Shown here piece after piece: positions 35,912 through 45,080 of a stretch of DNA of 64,000 bases. The translations under genes were made by a program, and so were the position numbers. Below the pieces are notes generated by a model, which saw only the letters and a program-made list of their open reading frames with translations, had not been told where the DNA came from and searched no databases. Position 1 is the stretch's first letter. Every line of letters starts with the position of its first letter. The DNA comes from Dysgonomonas sp. UBA5412. GTDB taxonomy: Bacteria > Bacteroidota > Bacteroidia > Bacteroidales > Dysgonomonadaceae. Location of the stretch: NCBI GenBank assembly GCA_002409595.1, contig DHNQ01000004.1:50150-114149 (forward strand), in the 5' to 3' direction.

Positions 35912-36916
35912 ATGACTATACTGAAGAATGCGGTAGCAGAACTACCGTCCAACGGCTATCTGAAAATGGAAATACCAAAGGGGATAGACTTGGTAGAAGA
36001 AATAAACCGTATGCGCAAAGAAAAGAATGCAATCATACTTGCGCATTATTATCAGACCGGAGACATACAGGATATTGCCGACTTTTTGGGCGATAGCCTC
36101 CAATTGGCACGTGCTGCCGAGCAGACGGATGCCGATATGATCGTATTCTGTGGAGTTCATTTTATGGCAGAAACAGCTAAGATACTTAATCCTACGAAGA
36201 AGGTTGTGTTGCCCGACTTGCTGGCGGGATGCTCACTAGCCGATTCGTGTTCGGGAGAAGGATTGCGTCAATTAAAAAAGAAACATCCGAAAGCCATAGT
36301 TGTCAGCTATATCAATTGCGATTCGGGAGTAAAGGCAGAGAGCGATATAATCGTTACATCCTCTAATGCCGAACATATCATCAACTCGTTGCCAAAAGAT
36401 CAGGAAATAATATTTGCTCCTGATCGTAATCTGGGACGATACATAAATCAGATGACTGGACGTAATATGATATTGTGGGATGGTGCGTGCATCGTACACG
36501 AAGCTTTTTCGTTGGAGAGAATAGCCCAACAAATGCTCGATCATCCTCATGCTAAACTGATAGCACACCCTGAGGCACAAAAGCCGGTGCTGCAAGTAGC
36601 ACACCACATAGGTTCTACGGCAAATTTACTTAATTATGTAGTGAACGACGATTCGGAAGAATTTATTGTAGCCACAGAAGAAGGCATTTTGCACGAGATG
36701 CGAAAACGCGCACCACATAAAAAACTCATACCGGCACTTACAATAGATGATAAATGCAATTGTAGTGAATGTCATTTTATGAAACTGAATACAATGCAAA
36801 AACTGTATTTGTGTATGAAGTATGAACAGCCCGAAATATTGATGGACGAGGATATTCGCATAAAGGCATTGCGCCCGATAAATAAAATGTTAGAGCTTTC
36901 AAAAGCCATAAAATAA
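35912..36916 (+). CDS. nadA: Quinolinate synthase
   Basis: 334 residues. Conserved blocks are ILAHYYQTGDIQDIADFLGDSLQLAR (about 40-65), VFCGVHFMAETAKIL, the cluster-binding AGCSLADSC, and the C-terminal CNCSECHFMKLNTM. Three conserved Cys hold the 4Fe-4S cluster that condenses iminoaspartate with dihydroxyacetone phosphate to quinolinate. It is the first gene of nadA-nadB-nadC and needs the iminoaspartate made by NadB. A promoter and operator-like dyad lie just upstream. Confidence 0.95.
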   Translation: MTILKNAVAELPSNGYLKMEIPKGIDLVEEINRMRKEKNAIILAHYYQTGDIQDIADFLGDSLQLARAAEQTDADMIVFCGVHFMAETAKILNPTKKVVLPDLLAGCSLADSCSGEGLRQLKKKHPKAIVVSYINCDSGVKAESDIIVTSSNAEHIINSLPKDQEIIFAPDRNLGRYINQMTGRNMILWDGACIVHEAFSLERIAQQMLDHPHAKLIAHPEAQKPVLQVAHHIGSTANLLNYVVNDDSEEFIVATEEGILHEMRKRAPHKKLIPALTIDDKCNCSECHFMKLNTMQKLYLCMKYEQPEILMDEDIRIKALRPINKMLELSKAIK

Positions 36917-36948
36917 CAATAATGCTATAATACTATTAGCTTCAAAAA

Positions 36949-38532
36949 ATGATATATACAGATGTTCTGGTTATAGGATCGGGTATATCCGGTCTATCGT
37001 ATGCAATGAAAATTGCTCAACAAAAACCCGATACAAGAATTACTATCATTACTAAATCGGACGATGAGGAGTCGAATACCAAATATGCACAAGGAGGCGT
37101 GGCGGTAGTAACCGATTTTAGCAAAGACAGTTTTGAAAAGCATATTGAAGACACATTGCGTGCCGGAGATGGTATGTGCAAGCGGGAAACCGTGGAGGTG
37201 GTTGTAAAAGAAGGTCCTGAACGAATACGCGAAATTGCCGAATGGGGCGCAAACTTTGACAAGAATGCGTCGAAAGATTATGATCTGGGGCGTGAGGGCG
37301 GACATACCGAAAACAGAGTAGTGCATTACAAAGACATTACGGGTGCGGAAATAGAAAGAGCCTTGCTCGAAGCCATCAAAAGACTTGATAATGTAGAGTT
37401 GCTCAACCACCATTATGTAATAGACCTGATAACGGAACATCATATACCGGGCGAATCGTTTGATAAATATAATCTCAATTGCTATGGCGCTTATGTGCTT
37501 GATATGAAAAATCAACGCATAAAAAAGATGTCGGCAAGAATCACTTTAATGGCGACCGGAGGTTGCGGACATGTGTATAAGAATACAACTAATCCGATCA
37601 TTGCCACTGGCGACGGTATCGGGTTGGCGCATCGGGCAAAAGCAAGGATAAGTAACATGCAGTTTATACAATTTCACCCTACCGCATTTTATAGTCCCAT
37701 TGCAGGACAATTGCCCTTGATCTCGGAAGCTGTAAGAGGCTTCGGTGCTAAATTGCGTACTGCTTCGGGCGAACCTTTTATGCACAAGTACGATGATAGG
37801 GAAGAACTTGCTTCGCGTGATATTGTGGCACGAGCTATCGACAGTGAAATGAAGCTGAGAGGGGACGATTATGTTTGCTTAGACTGTCGTCATTTGGATA
37901 GGGAGAAATTCTTAGAGCATTTTCCTAATATATATCAGCAATGCAAGGATTCGGGCTTGGATATGTTTACCGATCTTATACCGGTTGTACCTGCCAGCCA
38001 CTATCTATGCGGAGGTATTGATGTCGACCTGTTTGGGCAAAGCACAATCAAAAATATGTTTGCTGTCGGCGAATGTTCCAATACGGGACTCCACGGGGCA
38101 AATCGTTTGGCATCCAACTCGTTGTTAGAGGCTCTTGTATTTGCGCATCGTGCTGCAATGAAAACATTGGAACGTTTGCACGAAAATAATTTTAACGATG
38201 ATCACTTGCACCGTATTCCCGAATGGGATCAGGAGGGCATGAAGGTGAATGAAGAAATGGTACTTCTCAACTATCTGCGCAAAGAGTTGCAAGCCTTGAT
38301 GAGTGATCTTGTAGGTATTGTACGTAGTAACAGACGTTTGGCTTTGGCTAAGCAAAAGGAGGAGGAGATTTATAAGTCTGTAAAAGAAATATATAATTTT
38401 TCTATTCTATCACCTCAATTATCGGAACTCCGCAACCTTGCCAGTGTGGCATATTTGATTATAACGCAGAGTATAGAACAAAAGGAAAATAAAGGTACTT
38501 TTTATAATAAAAATCTGGATAACAAGCTATGA
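36949..38532 (+). CDS. nadB: L-aspartate oxidase
   Basis: 527 residues. The N-terminal FAD-binding motif is VLVIGSGISGLSYAMKIA (about 6-23), followed by the NTKYAQGGVAVV substrate-site block, EGGHTENRVVH, and LHGANRLASNSLLEALVFAHRA near 375-396, all typical of NadB and of the succinate dehydrogenase flavoprotein superfamily. It oxidises L-aspartate to iminoaspartate for NadA. It lies 32 bases after nadA and overlaps nadC by 4 bases, so the three are one operon. Confidence 0.95.
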   Translation: MIYTDVLVIGSGISGLSYAMKIAQQKPDTRITIITKSDDEESNTKYAQGGVAVVTDFSKDSFEKHIEDTLRAGDGMCKRETVEVVVKEGPERIREIAEWGANFDKNASKDYDLGREGGHTENRVVHYKDITGAEIERALLEAIKRLDNVELLNHHYVIDLITEHHIPGESFDKYNLNCYGAYVLDMKNQRIKKMSARITLMATGGCGHVYKNTTNPIIATGDGIGLAHRAKARISNMQFIQFHPTAFYSPIAGQLPLISEAVRGFGAKLRTASGEPFMHKYDDREELASRDIVARAIDSEMKLRGDDYVCLDCRHLDREKFLEHFPNIYQQCKDSGLDMFTDLIPVVPASHYLCGGIDVDLFGQSTIKNMFAVGECSNTGLHGANRLASNSLLEALVFAHRAAMKTLERLHENNFNDDHLHRIPEWDQEGMKVNEEMVLLNYLRKELQALMSDLVGIVRSNRRLALAKQKEEEIYKSVKEIYNFSILSPQLSELRNLASVAYLIITQSIEQKENKGTFYNKNLDNKL

Positions 38533-39389
38533 ATAGACCTGCATACGTGACAGATGAAAGGCTGTATAAATTTATAGACGCTGCTATAAAAGAGGATATT
38601 GGAGACGGAGATCACTCTACGTTAGCCAGTGTTCCGGCACAGATGCAGCAAAGGGCTCGTTTGCTGATCAAGCACGATTGTATATTGGCAGGAGTGGAGC
38701 TTGCAACGGAAATATTTCATTATTACGATAAGAGCCTGAAAATAGATGTTTTGAAGAATGATGGCGAACAAGTGAAAGAGGGTGATATTGCCTTTGTGGT
38801 GTCGGGTTCGGCACGTTCGATTCTGACAATGGAACGCTTGGTGCTTAACTGTATGCAGCGGATGAGTGGCATTGCTACATATACACACGAAATGGTAGGC
38901 TTGCTATCTGATACAAAAACCAAAATATTGGATACCCGCAAAACGTCTCCTATTTTTCGTATGTGTGAGAAGTGGGCTGTACATATCGGTGGAGGGCAGA
39001 ATCATCGCTATGGATTGTTTGATATGATAATGCTGAAAGATAATCACAACGATTATGCAGGCGGCATTACCAAAGCCGTTGAGGCTACTGTGCAATATCT
39101 GAAAGAAAAGGGAAGATCGCTTCGTATAGAAGTGGAAACCCGCAATCTGGATGAGGTGAAAGAAGCATTGGATACGAAGGCTGTGGATGTAATTATGCTC
39201 GACAATATGTCGCTTGAAGAGATGTCCGCCGCAGTAAAGTTGATTGACGAGGCTGCGCAAGTTGAGGCTTCGGGGGGCATAACCAAAGATCGTGTACGGG
39301 CTATAGCGGAAACAGGTGTAGATTATATATCATCGGGAGCGATCATTTATTCAGCTCCTAATATTGATCTTAGCTTGAAGGCATTCTGA
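38529..39389 (+). CDS. nadC: Nicotinate-nucleotide pyrophosphorylase (carboxylating)
   Basis: 286 residues. EDIGDGDHSTLA near the N-terminus, RTICNxMQ-like VLNCMQRMSGIATYT, DTRKTSPIFRMCEKWAVHIGGGQNHRYGLFDMIMLKDNH (about 138-176) and the IMLDNMSLEEM and EASGGITKDRVRAIAETGVDYISSGA blocks are diagnostic. It converts quinolinate and PRPP to nicotinate mononucleotide. The usual DTRKTTPG is DTRKTSP-I here, a mild change. The start codon overlaps the nadB stop. Confidence 0.95.
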   Translation: MNRPAYVTDERLYKFIDAAIKEDIGDGDHSTLASVPAQMQQRARLLIKHDCILAGVELATEIFHYYDKSLKIDVLKNDGEQVKEGDIAFVVSGSARSILTMERLVLNCMQRMSGIATYTHEMVGLLSDTKTKILDTRKTSPIFRMCEKWAVHIGGGQNHRYGLFDMIMLKDNHNDYAGGITKAVEATVQYLKEKGRSLRIEVETRNLDEVKEALDTKAVDVIMLDNMSLEEMSAAVKLIDEAAQVEASGGITKDRVRAIAETGVDYISSGAIIYSAPNIDLSLKAF

Positions 39390-39395
39390 TAAGAA

Positions 39396-39430
39396 AAACA
39401 CCGGAGTGTAATTATCTTACTCCGATGTTT
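39396..39430 (+). terminator. Terminator after nadABC
   Basis: Arms AAACACCGGAGT / ACTCCGATGTTT (one mismatch) with an 11-base loop, then TTTTTTTG. It begins 7 bases past the nadC stop, and the convergent M56 gene ends 29 bases beyond. Confidence 0.75.
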
Positions 39431-39459
39431 TTTTGTTGAAAAAAGTATGTAAATAAAAT

Positions 39460-40791
39460 CTATTTTTTGGTTGTTATCATAATCGCACCATTCTTGGCTT
39501 TTTCTCCATATATTTTAGTTGCGGATATGCCTTTGAGAATTTCTATTTTTTCTATATTATCCGGTTTGATTGATTTTAAGCTTTCTTGATCAGCAATTTC
39601 TCCATCTATTATGATCATAGCTTCTGATATATCATTCTTTTTCGAAACTATTCTGATAACGCCGTTTTTACCATCTTCTCCATAAGCATTTATGGCATCT
39701 TCACCTTTCAATACATTTACGCTTTCTATATCATCGGGAGACACTGTGTTTATATCTTCTACTTTCTTATTATCTACTATGATAAGAGGTCGTGACTTAC
39801 TTTGGCCTTCTGATATGGGGATATTGGTCATCGTGAATCTTTCAGTCTTCTTGTCTCTTATTTTAATGCTGTCTCTTGCTGATTGTTGAGATTCTGTCAT
39901 TTCTCTAAAATTAGCATTACTTTCTGTATCAGAAGTCAATATATAACGTGGTGTGGCTGATGCCCATATAAATGCACCAAAAACAGGGACGATCAGCAGT
40001 ATTGCTGTCTTTTTCCATTGCGGACTTTTTGCTTTTTTCATCATGTTTAAACGGTTTAAAGATTTTGGATAATTAAAAGTATTAGTAAAAGAAAATATTG
40101 GTTTATTAAATTCTCTGTTGATGAGTACTGCCTGATAGAGTGCCGGAGAGATTCCTGTTGATAATACAGATGAATCAGCCAGATACTCGTGATTTTCTTT
40201 CAACATATATAAATATATCCATGCAAAGGGATTGAACCATTGAATGATAAGCATACATTGAGCACATACAAGATCTATCCAATGCTTTTGTCTGATATGG
40301 GCTATTTCGTGCTTCATAATCACTTCTTGTTCAAACTGGTCTAAAGATTCTGTTGTGAAGAATATATAGTTGAATATACTGAATGGTGACTTAACAGATG
40401 TGTTGTAAATTACTGTGTACATATTGTTTTGATATACACTTCCTTGATTTTTTATTTTTCTGAGATAATTGTATATAAAGATTTGTTTTATCAAGGATAC
40501 AGTAATTCCAATTATGTATATTGCAAATACGATAGTCCATATATTGAGAGTGTATTCTATTGCACTATTCTTATCCATAGAGTTTGTTGCTAAGGAAGAT
40601 ATAGGAGCAATGAGGACAATGTCGTACGTGTATTTTATAGCAGGTATGATGAGCGAGAATATGAATCCTGATAAAAGAAAGAATCTGTTGAACTTGAAAA
40701 ATGTAGTTTTCCTCAAGAATAAAACGTATATTAATAGAAATACACCTAAGCAGATACTCGACTTTATGATATATATTATAAAAGTTTCCAT
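39460..40791 (-). CDS. BlaR1-type M56 metallopeptidase with two TonB-plug-like C-terminal repeats
   Basis: 443 residues. Membrane helices lie at about 6-26, 35-56, 88-110 and 268-284. Between the third and fourth is the cytoplasmic zinc protease with MKHEIAHIRQKHW (about 158-170; HExxH) and an ENHEYLADSSVL third-ligand block. The periplasmic tail (about 330-443) carries two repeats of the pattern IESVNVLKGEDAINAYGEDGKNGVIRI, which is the plug signature of SusC/TonB receptors rather than a beta-lactam-binding domain. Paired with blaI 12 bases upstream, it should sense an envelope signal and cleave the repressor. Confidence 0.85.
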   Translation of the reverse strand: METFIIYIIKSSICLGVFLLIYVLFLRKTTFFKFNRFFLLSGFIFSLIIPAIKYTYDIVLIAPISSLATNSMDKNSAIEYTLNIWTIVFAIYIIGITVSLIKQIFIYNYLRKIKNQGSVYQNNMYTVIYNTSVKSPFSIFNYIFFTTESLDQFEQEVIMKHEIAHIRQKHWIDLVCAQCMLIIQWFNPFAWIYLYMLKENHEYLADSSVLSTGISPALYQAVLINREFNKPIFSFTNTFNYPKSLNRLNMMKKAKSPQWKKTAILLIVPVFGAFIWASATPRYILTSDTESNANFREMTESQQSARDSIKIRDKKTERFTMTNIPISEGQSKSRPLIIVDNKKVEDINTVSPDDIESVNVLKGEDAINAYGEDGKNGVIRIVSKKNDISEAMIIIDGEIADQESLKSIKPDNIEKIEILKGISATKIYGEKAKNGAIMITTKK

Positions 40792-40803
40792 AATCGCTAT
40801 CTT

Positions 40804-41175
40804 TTACTTTTTTGTGGCTTTGAGAGCCTTCTTTGTTTCATTTAGCACTCTATCCATCTCTTCGATGCTAAGATTAGATTCTTTGGCAAAGAATGAAACC
40901 ATAGAAGAAAAAGAGCCATCGAAATAGTTCTTTACAAAACCAAATAGTTGTTTTTTAGAATAATCCTCTTTCGATACACTCGCCTTATATATATTGGAAC
41001 GCGCTTCTGATCTATGAACTACAAAATTTTTATTTTCCAGAATACTTAATATTGTAGCTATAGTTGTTCTTGCCGGTTTTTCTTTCTCAAAGGTTTTTAA
41101 TATATCCTGAACCGTAGCTTCCTCCATAGTCCATAAGATTTGCATCACCTGTTCCTCTGCTTTTGTCAATTGCAT
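40804..41175 (-). CDS. blaI: BlaI/MecI/CopY-family transcriptional repressor
   Basis: 123 residues. It has an N-terminal winged helix (LTKAEEQVMQILWTMEEATVQDILKTF, KPARTTIATILSILENKNFV) and a C-terminal dimerisation helix region. It is the usual partner of M56 proteases, whose gene follows 12 bases later. Two 16-base dyads of the form GTCTAN6TAGAC just upstream of its promoter are probable operators, so autoregulation is likely. Nothing in the operon is a beta-lactamase. Confidence 0.9.
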   Translation of the reverse strand: MQLTKAEEQVMQILWTMEEATVQDILKTFEKEKPARTTIATILSILENKNFVVHRSEARSNIYKASVSKEDYSKKQLFGFVKNYFDGSFSSMVSFFAKESNLSIEEMDRVLNETKKALKATKK

Positions 41176-41200
41176 AATGTTTGATTTTTAATTACGATTA

Positions 41201-41253
41201 CAAATGTATGTCTAATAATTTAGACTAAAGAATATTTGTCTATGTTTTTAGAC
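41201..41253 (-). promoter_or_regulatory. blaI promoter with two operator dyads
   Basis: A minus-strand -7 element TACATTTG lies at 41201-41208. Next to it are two matching dyads, GTCTAATAATTTAGAC (41210-41225) and GTCTATGTTTTTAGAC (41238-41253). Both read GTCTA-N6-TAGAC and their starts are 28 bases apart, so two repressor dimers could sit on nearly the same face of DNA. Confidence 0.7.
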
Positions 41254-41312
41254 ATAAAAAATAACTTCTTAATAATATTGATCTCCGTAATCTTTCATAA
41301 ATATTTTATTTA

Positions 41313-41320
41313 TATTTTTG
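41313..41320 (+). promoter_or_regulatory. Candidate -7 element for aroK
   Basis: TATTTTTG, an exact TAnnTTTG match 24 bases before the aroK start codon. Confidence 0.45.
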
Positions 41321-41344
41321 TACAATACCTTTTTAGAATAATAT

Positions 41345-41866
41345 ATGAAGAGAATATTCCTGATAGGATACATGGGTGCAGGAAAAACAACGGCTGGTAG
41401 AGAGTTGGCTAGAGTATTGAATCTCGAATTTGTAGATTTAGATCACTTTATACAAGCACGCTATCAGAAGACGGTAAATGAATTGTTTCAGGAAGTAGGC
41501 GAAAGTGAATTTCGCAATATTGAACGCAAAATTCTTCAGGAAGTAGGCGATTTCGAAAATGTTGTCATTTCTACCGGAGGTGGTACACCTTGCTTTTTTG
41601 ACAATATGGAATTTATGAATGATGCCGGCAGAACAGTTTACCTCAAGGCGTCGCCCGAAGCCCTATCGGCACGCCTAAATTCATGTAAAGAAAAGCGTCC
41701 TTTGATAAAAGATAAGAACGAAGAAGAATTATACACCTTTGTGGTAGAGAGCCTCGGCAAAAGAGAGCCTTTCTACTCCAAAGCTCATACCATATTCGAA
41801 ACAGAAGAACTAGTCAATAGAGAAGATGTAACCCGATACGTCGAACAGTTAATAAATAAATTATGA
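41345..41866 (+). CDS. aroK: Shikimate kinase
   Basis: 173 residues. The Walker A loop is LIGYMGAGKTTAGRELA (about 5-21), followed by DLDHFIQARYQKTVNELFQEVGESEFRNIERKIL (shikimate-binding DxD and Arg) and ISTGGGTPCF. RPLIKDK is in the lid. It phosphorylates shikimate in the route to aromatic amino acids. Its stop overlaps the start of the protease gene by 4 bases. Confidence 0.93.
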   Translation: MKRIFLIGYMGAGKTTAGRELARVLNLEFVDLDHFIQARYQKTVNELFQEVGESEFRNIERKILQEVGDFENVVISTGGGTPCFFDNMEFMNDAGRTVYLKASPEALSARLNSCKEKRPLIKDKNEEELYTFVVESLGKREPFYSKAHTIFETEELVNREDVTRYVEQLINKL

Positions 41867-43707
41867 TATCGAATCCGATAAAGAAAGCAATCGTATTTTG
41901 TGGCATTATATCTTTTTGCGGAATATCCCTTTTTGCTCAGGAAAAGAAATATACATTTAATAGTGATAAATCGACCCTCTCTTTACTTATAGATCAAAAA
42001 AAGACAAGATATACAGTTGCCGAAATGCAGGCGAGAAAACGAGGTGCGCCCATGCCTGAATCCGAATTTTATACTCTCGGAATTAGTGCCGACACGATAG
42101 GGGGATGGTCAGTGAATAAAAAGAGCATGAATTGGATATTAGACATTGATGTTCCTAAAGCAAAAGGCTTTTTTATCGGATTCGATGAATTTTATTTACC
42201 TCAAGGAGCACAACTGTTTGTGTATAATAAAAAGAAAGAAAATGATGAGCCTATTGTTTACACTCATGCCGACAATCCGCAGGGAGGAGCATACTCAATC
42301 GAAAATCTGTTTGGCGACAATGTTACATTAGAATATGTAGCTCCTAAAAATATTTCCGAATCCCCGCATTTGGTACTTTCAGGACTTGGGTATAAATATA
42401 TAGACGACAATGGAGATATTCTTTCCGGGTTCAATTCGTCTACAAATTCGTGTATGATAAATACAATCTGTCCTGAGGCAGAACAATGGCAGACTCAAAA
42501 AAAGGGAGTCATACAACTCAGAATGCTGAAACGAAATGGACGGACATACCTTTGTTCGGGAAGTTTGATCAACAATACTGCGAATGATAAGACTCCTTAT
42601 GTACTCACAGCCGACCATTGTTTCGAGGATATGACGCGAGAGGAAATAAATGCCAATACAGAATTCTTTTTCGAATACGAGTCAGAAACCTGCGAAATGG
42701 CAGCCAGACCAAATTATAAATATCATAAAGGATCGCAGGTATTAGTCCTCAATCCCATAGGAGGTGGTAGCGATGGTGCATTGTTAAAACTGGATGAAAC
42801 GATTCCTGACGATTGGGATTTGTATTTTAATGGATGGGATAGAACAGATAATGCAGTCAGAAGTGGTGCAATTATTCATCATCCTCTTGGCGATGTAAAA
42901 AAAATTACATTCTATAATAAGCCACTTACTTCAGGAAAATGGGATCCCACTCTCTTTGTCAATACACATTGGATAGCTACTTATTCAGCCGGAGCAACTG
43001 AAGGCGGATCGTCGGGAAGTCCCATTTTTAACGAGTCCGGTCTGGTAGTTGGTACGCTTACCGGAGGCGATAGCGGTTGCAATTATCCTAACGATCCTGA
43101 CATGTATGGTAAAATGTGGTATCATTGGGATCAGTATCAAGATACTAGAGAGCATATGTCTCAATATCTTGATCCTATTAATACCGGAGCGAAAAAGCTG
43201 GCAGGAATAATGAATGCCGATACGGCAGTACAAAAATTAGTGCTGGACAATACAATACTCGACCTTGTAGAAAAAACTGCTATGCAAGTTAATATTCTTA
43301 GCGGGAATGGAGGATATACTGTATCATCATCAGACGACAGAGTTGCACCGGCTACAATAGAAGGTAACACCATTTATATCAATGCACAAGATTTGGGGGC
43401 TGCTGTAATTACAGTAACCGATAAGAAAAAGAAATCGGTGAATATAAATATTAAAGTTCATCAGAATATTGATATTTCTATTGGCAAAGACAAAATGCTT
43501 GCTATATCAGCATACAGTAATGATAATGCCGGAGATATGATAAAAGAGGTGATGATCGTAGATCTTGATGCCAATACCTTATATCATAAAAAGAATCTGA
43601 ACGAACAGATTTATAATATTGATCTGAGTATCTATCCGCGAAGCATTTATATCATAAAAGTAAAAACTCATAAAGGAACTTCCAAAGCGGAAAAAATAAC
43701 ATGGTAA
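41863..43707 (+). CDS. Exported trypsin-like serine protease with T9SS-type C-terminal tail
   Basis: 614 residues with a signal peptide (about 1-25, ending SLFAQ). A beta-rich pro-region (about 60-165) precedes a chymotrypsin-fold domain: His252 (LTADHCF), Asp304 (GGSDGALLKL) and Ser384 (GGSSGSPIF), as in lysyl-endopeptidase-like enzymes. The last 75 or so residues (MIKEVMIVDLDANTLYHKKNL to YPRSIYIIKVKTHKGTSKAEKITW) match the type A T9SS sorting domain, so it is probably secreted or anchored at the surface. It overlaps aroK by 4 bases and radA by 7. Confidence 0.83.
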   Translation: MISNPIKKAIVFCGIISFCGISLFAQEKKYTFNSDKSTLSLLIDQKKTRYTVAEMQARKRGAPMPESEFYTLGISADTIGGWSVNKKSMNWILDIDVPKAKGFFIGFDEFYLPQGAQLFVYNKKKENDEPIVYTHADNPQGGAYSIENLFGDNVTLEYVAPKNISESPHLVLSGLGYKYIDDNGDILSGFNSSTNSCMINTICPEAEQWQTQKKGVIQLRMLKRNGRTYLCSGSLINNTANDKTPYVLTADHCFEDMTREEINANTEFFFEYESETCEMAARPNYKYHKGSQVLVLNPIGGGSDGALLKLDETIPDDWDLYFNGWDRTDNAVRSGAIIHHPLGDVKKITFYNKPLTSGKWDPTLFVNTHWIATYSAGATEGGSSGSPIFNESGLVVGTLTGGDSGCNYPNDPDMYGKMWYHWDQYQDTREHMSQYLDPINTGAKKLAGIMNADTAVQKLVLDNTILDLVEKTAMQVNILSGNGGYTVSSSDDRVAPATIEGNTIYINAQDLGAAVITVTDKKKKSVNINIKVHQNIDISIGKDKMLAISAYSNDNAGDMIKEVMIVDLDANTLYHKKNLNEQIYNIDLSIYPRSIYIIKVKTHKGTSKAEKITW

Positions 43708-45068
43708 AAATAAAATCTGTATATGTTTGCAGCAATTGCGGAAATGATTCACCCAAATGGTTGGGCAAATGTCCCGTATGTGGCGAATGGAATACATATG
43801 TAGAAGAAATAATTAGTAAAGACAAACCATCTGCCCGCAGCGGACTTCAGGCATTCGATACCCCTAAAGCAAAGCCGTTGCTGCTGAAAGATGTGCAAAC
43901 GGGCGAAGAGCCACGCATTGATCTGCATGATGGCGAACTTAATCGGGTGCTGGGCGGAGGATTAGTTCCCGGATCGCTTGTTCTCATAGGTGGCGAACCC
44001 GGAATTGGAAAATCTACACTTATCCTGCAAACAGTATTAGGTCTAAACAGTCTGAAAACGCTGTATGTGTCGGGGGAAGAAAGTGCACGTCAATTAAAAC
44101 TCCGTGCCGATCGCATCAATTCCAATAGCGAAAACTGTTTTATTGTCTGCGAAACCAATCTGGAACAAGTATTTGTACATATACAAAATCTTAAACCCGA
44201 ACTGGTTGTAATAGACTCTATACAGACCATATTTACAGATACCGTAGAGTCGTCGCCCGGTAGTGTATCGCAGGTGCGCGAATGTTCGGCAGCAATTCTC
44301 AAATTTGCAAAAGAAACCAATACCCCCGTTGTCCTTATCGGACATATAAACAAGGAAGGCAGCATTGCCGGGCCTAAAGTTTTGGAACATATTGTGGATA
44401 CAGTATTGCAATTCGAAGGAGATCAGCACTATATGTACCGTATATTACGCAGCATAAAAAATCGTTTTGGCAGTACAGCCGAACTCGGTATTTATGAAAT
44501 GCGTCAAAATGGTTTGCGCGAAGTAAGCAATCCTTCCGAACTCTTATTGACCCAAAATCACGAAGGGCTAAGCGGCGTTTCCATTGCTGCGGCAATAGAA
44601 GGAGTGCGCCCTTTCCTTATCGAAACTCAGGCATTGGTCAGCACGGCAGCCTATGGCACACCGCAGCGATCGTCTACCGGATTTGATCTTCGGCGCATGA
44701 ATATGTTGTTGGCTGTATTAGAAAAACGGGCAGGCTTTAAACTGATACAAAAAGATGTATTTCTCAATATTGCAGGAGGTCTGAAAGTAAATGATCCGGC
44801 TATGGATTTGGCTGTGATAAGTGCCGTCTTGTCTTCAAGTCTGGATATATCTATTGAGAAGCATATTTGTATGACAGGCGAAGTGGGTTTGTCGGGCGAA
44901 ATACGTCCCGTAAACCGTATAGAACAACGCATCTTGGAAGCTGAAAAATTAGGATTCTCAAAGATAATAGTACCTCAAAATAACTTAAAAGGATTTACCT
45001 CAAAAGTAAATATTGAAATCGTTCAGGTAAGAAAAGTAGAAGAAGCATTTCGTCAATTGTTTGGCTAA
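43701..45068 (+). CDS. radA: DNA repair protein RadA
   Basis: 455 residues. The N-terminal C4 zinc finger is YVCSNCGNDSPKWLGKCPVCGEW (Cys10, 13, 24, 27), the Walker A is GGEPGIGKST (about 98-106), and the RadA-specific KNRFG motif lies in SIKNRFGSTAELGIYEM. A C-terminal Lon-like domain (about 300-455, GGLKVNDPAMDLAVISAVLSS, LSGEIRPVNRIEQRI) follows. It is a helicase-like partner of RecA in branch migration. The RHS toxin array begins immediately after its stop codon. Confidence 0.95.
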   Translation: MVKIKSVYVCSNCGNDSPKWLGKCPVCGEWNTYVEEIISKDKPSARSGLQAFDTPKAKPLLLKDVQTGEEPRIDLHDGELNRVLGGGLVPGSLVLIGGEPGIGKSTLILQTVLGLNSLKTLYVSGEESARQLKLRADRINSNSENCFIVCETNLEQVFVHIQNLKPELVVIDSIQTIFTDTVESSPGSVSQVRECSAAILKFAKETNTPVVLIGHINKEGSIAGPKVLEHIVDTVLQFEGDQHYMYRILRSIKNRFGSTAELGIYEMRQNGLREVSNPSELLLTQNHEGLSGVSIAAAIEGVRPFLIETQALVSTAAYGTPQRSSTGFDLRRMNMLLAVLEKRAGFKLIQKDVFLNIAGGLKVNDPAMDLAVISAVLSSSLDISIEKHICMTGEVGLSGEIRPVNRIEQRILEAEKLGFSKIIVPQNNLKGFTSKVNIEIVQVRKVEEAFRQLFG

Positions 45069-45080
45069 CGATTTATATAA

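Noticed and set aside
36994..37515. A 173-codon frame opposite nadB
   Set aside because: It lies wholly within a well-supported flavoprotein gene and has no protein-like pattern.
39460..41175. Beta-lactam resistance locus
   Set aside because: There is a BlaI/M56 pair but no beta-lactamase or penicillin-binding domain.
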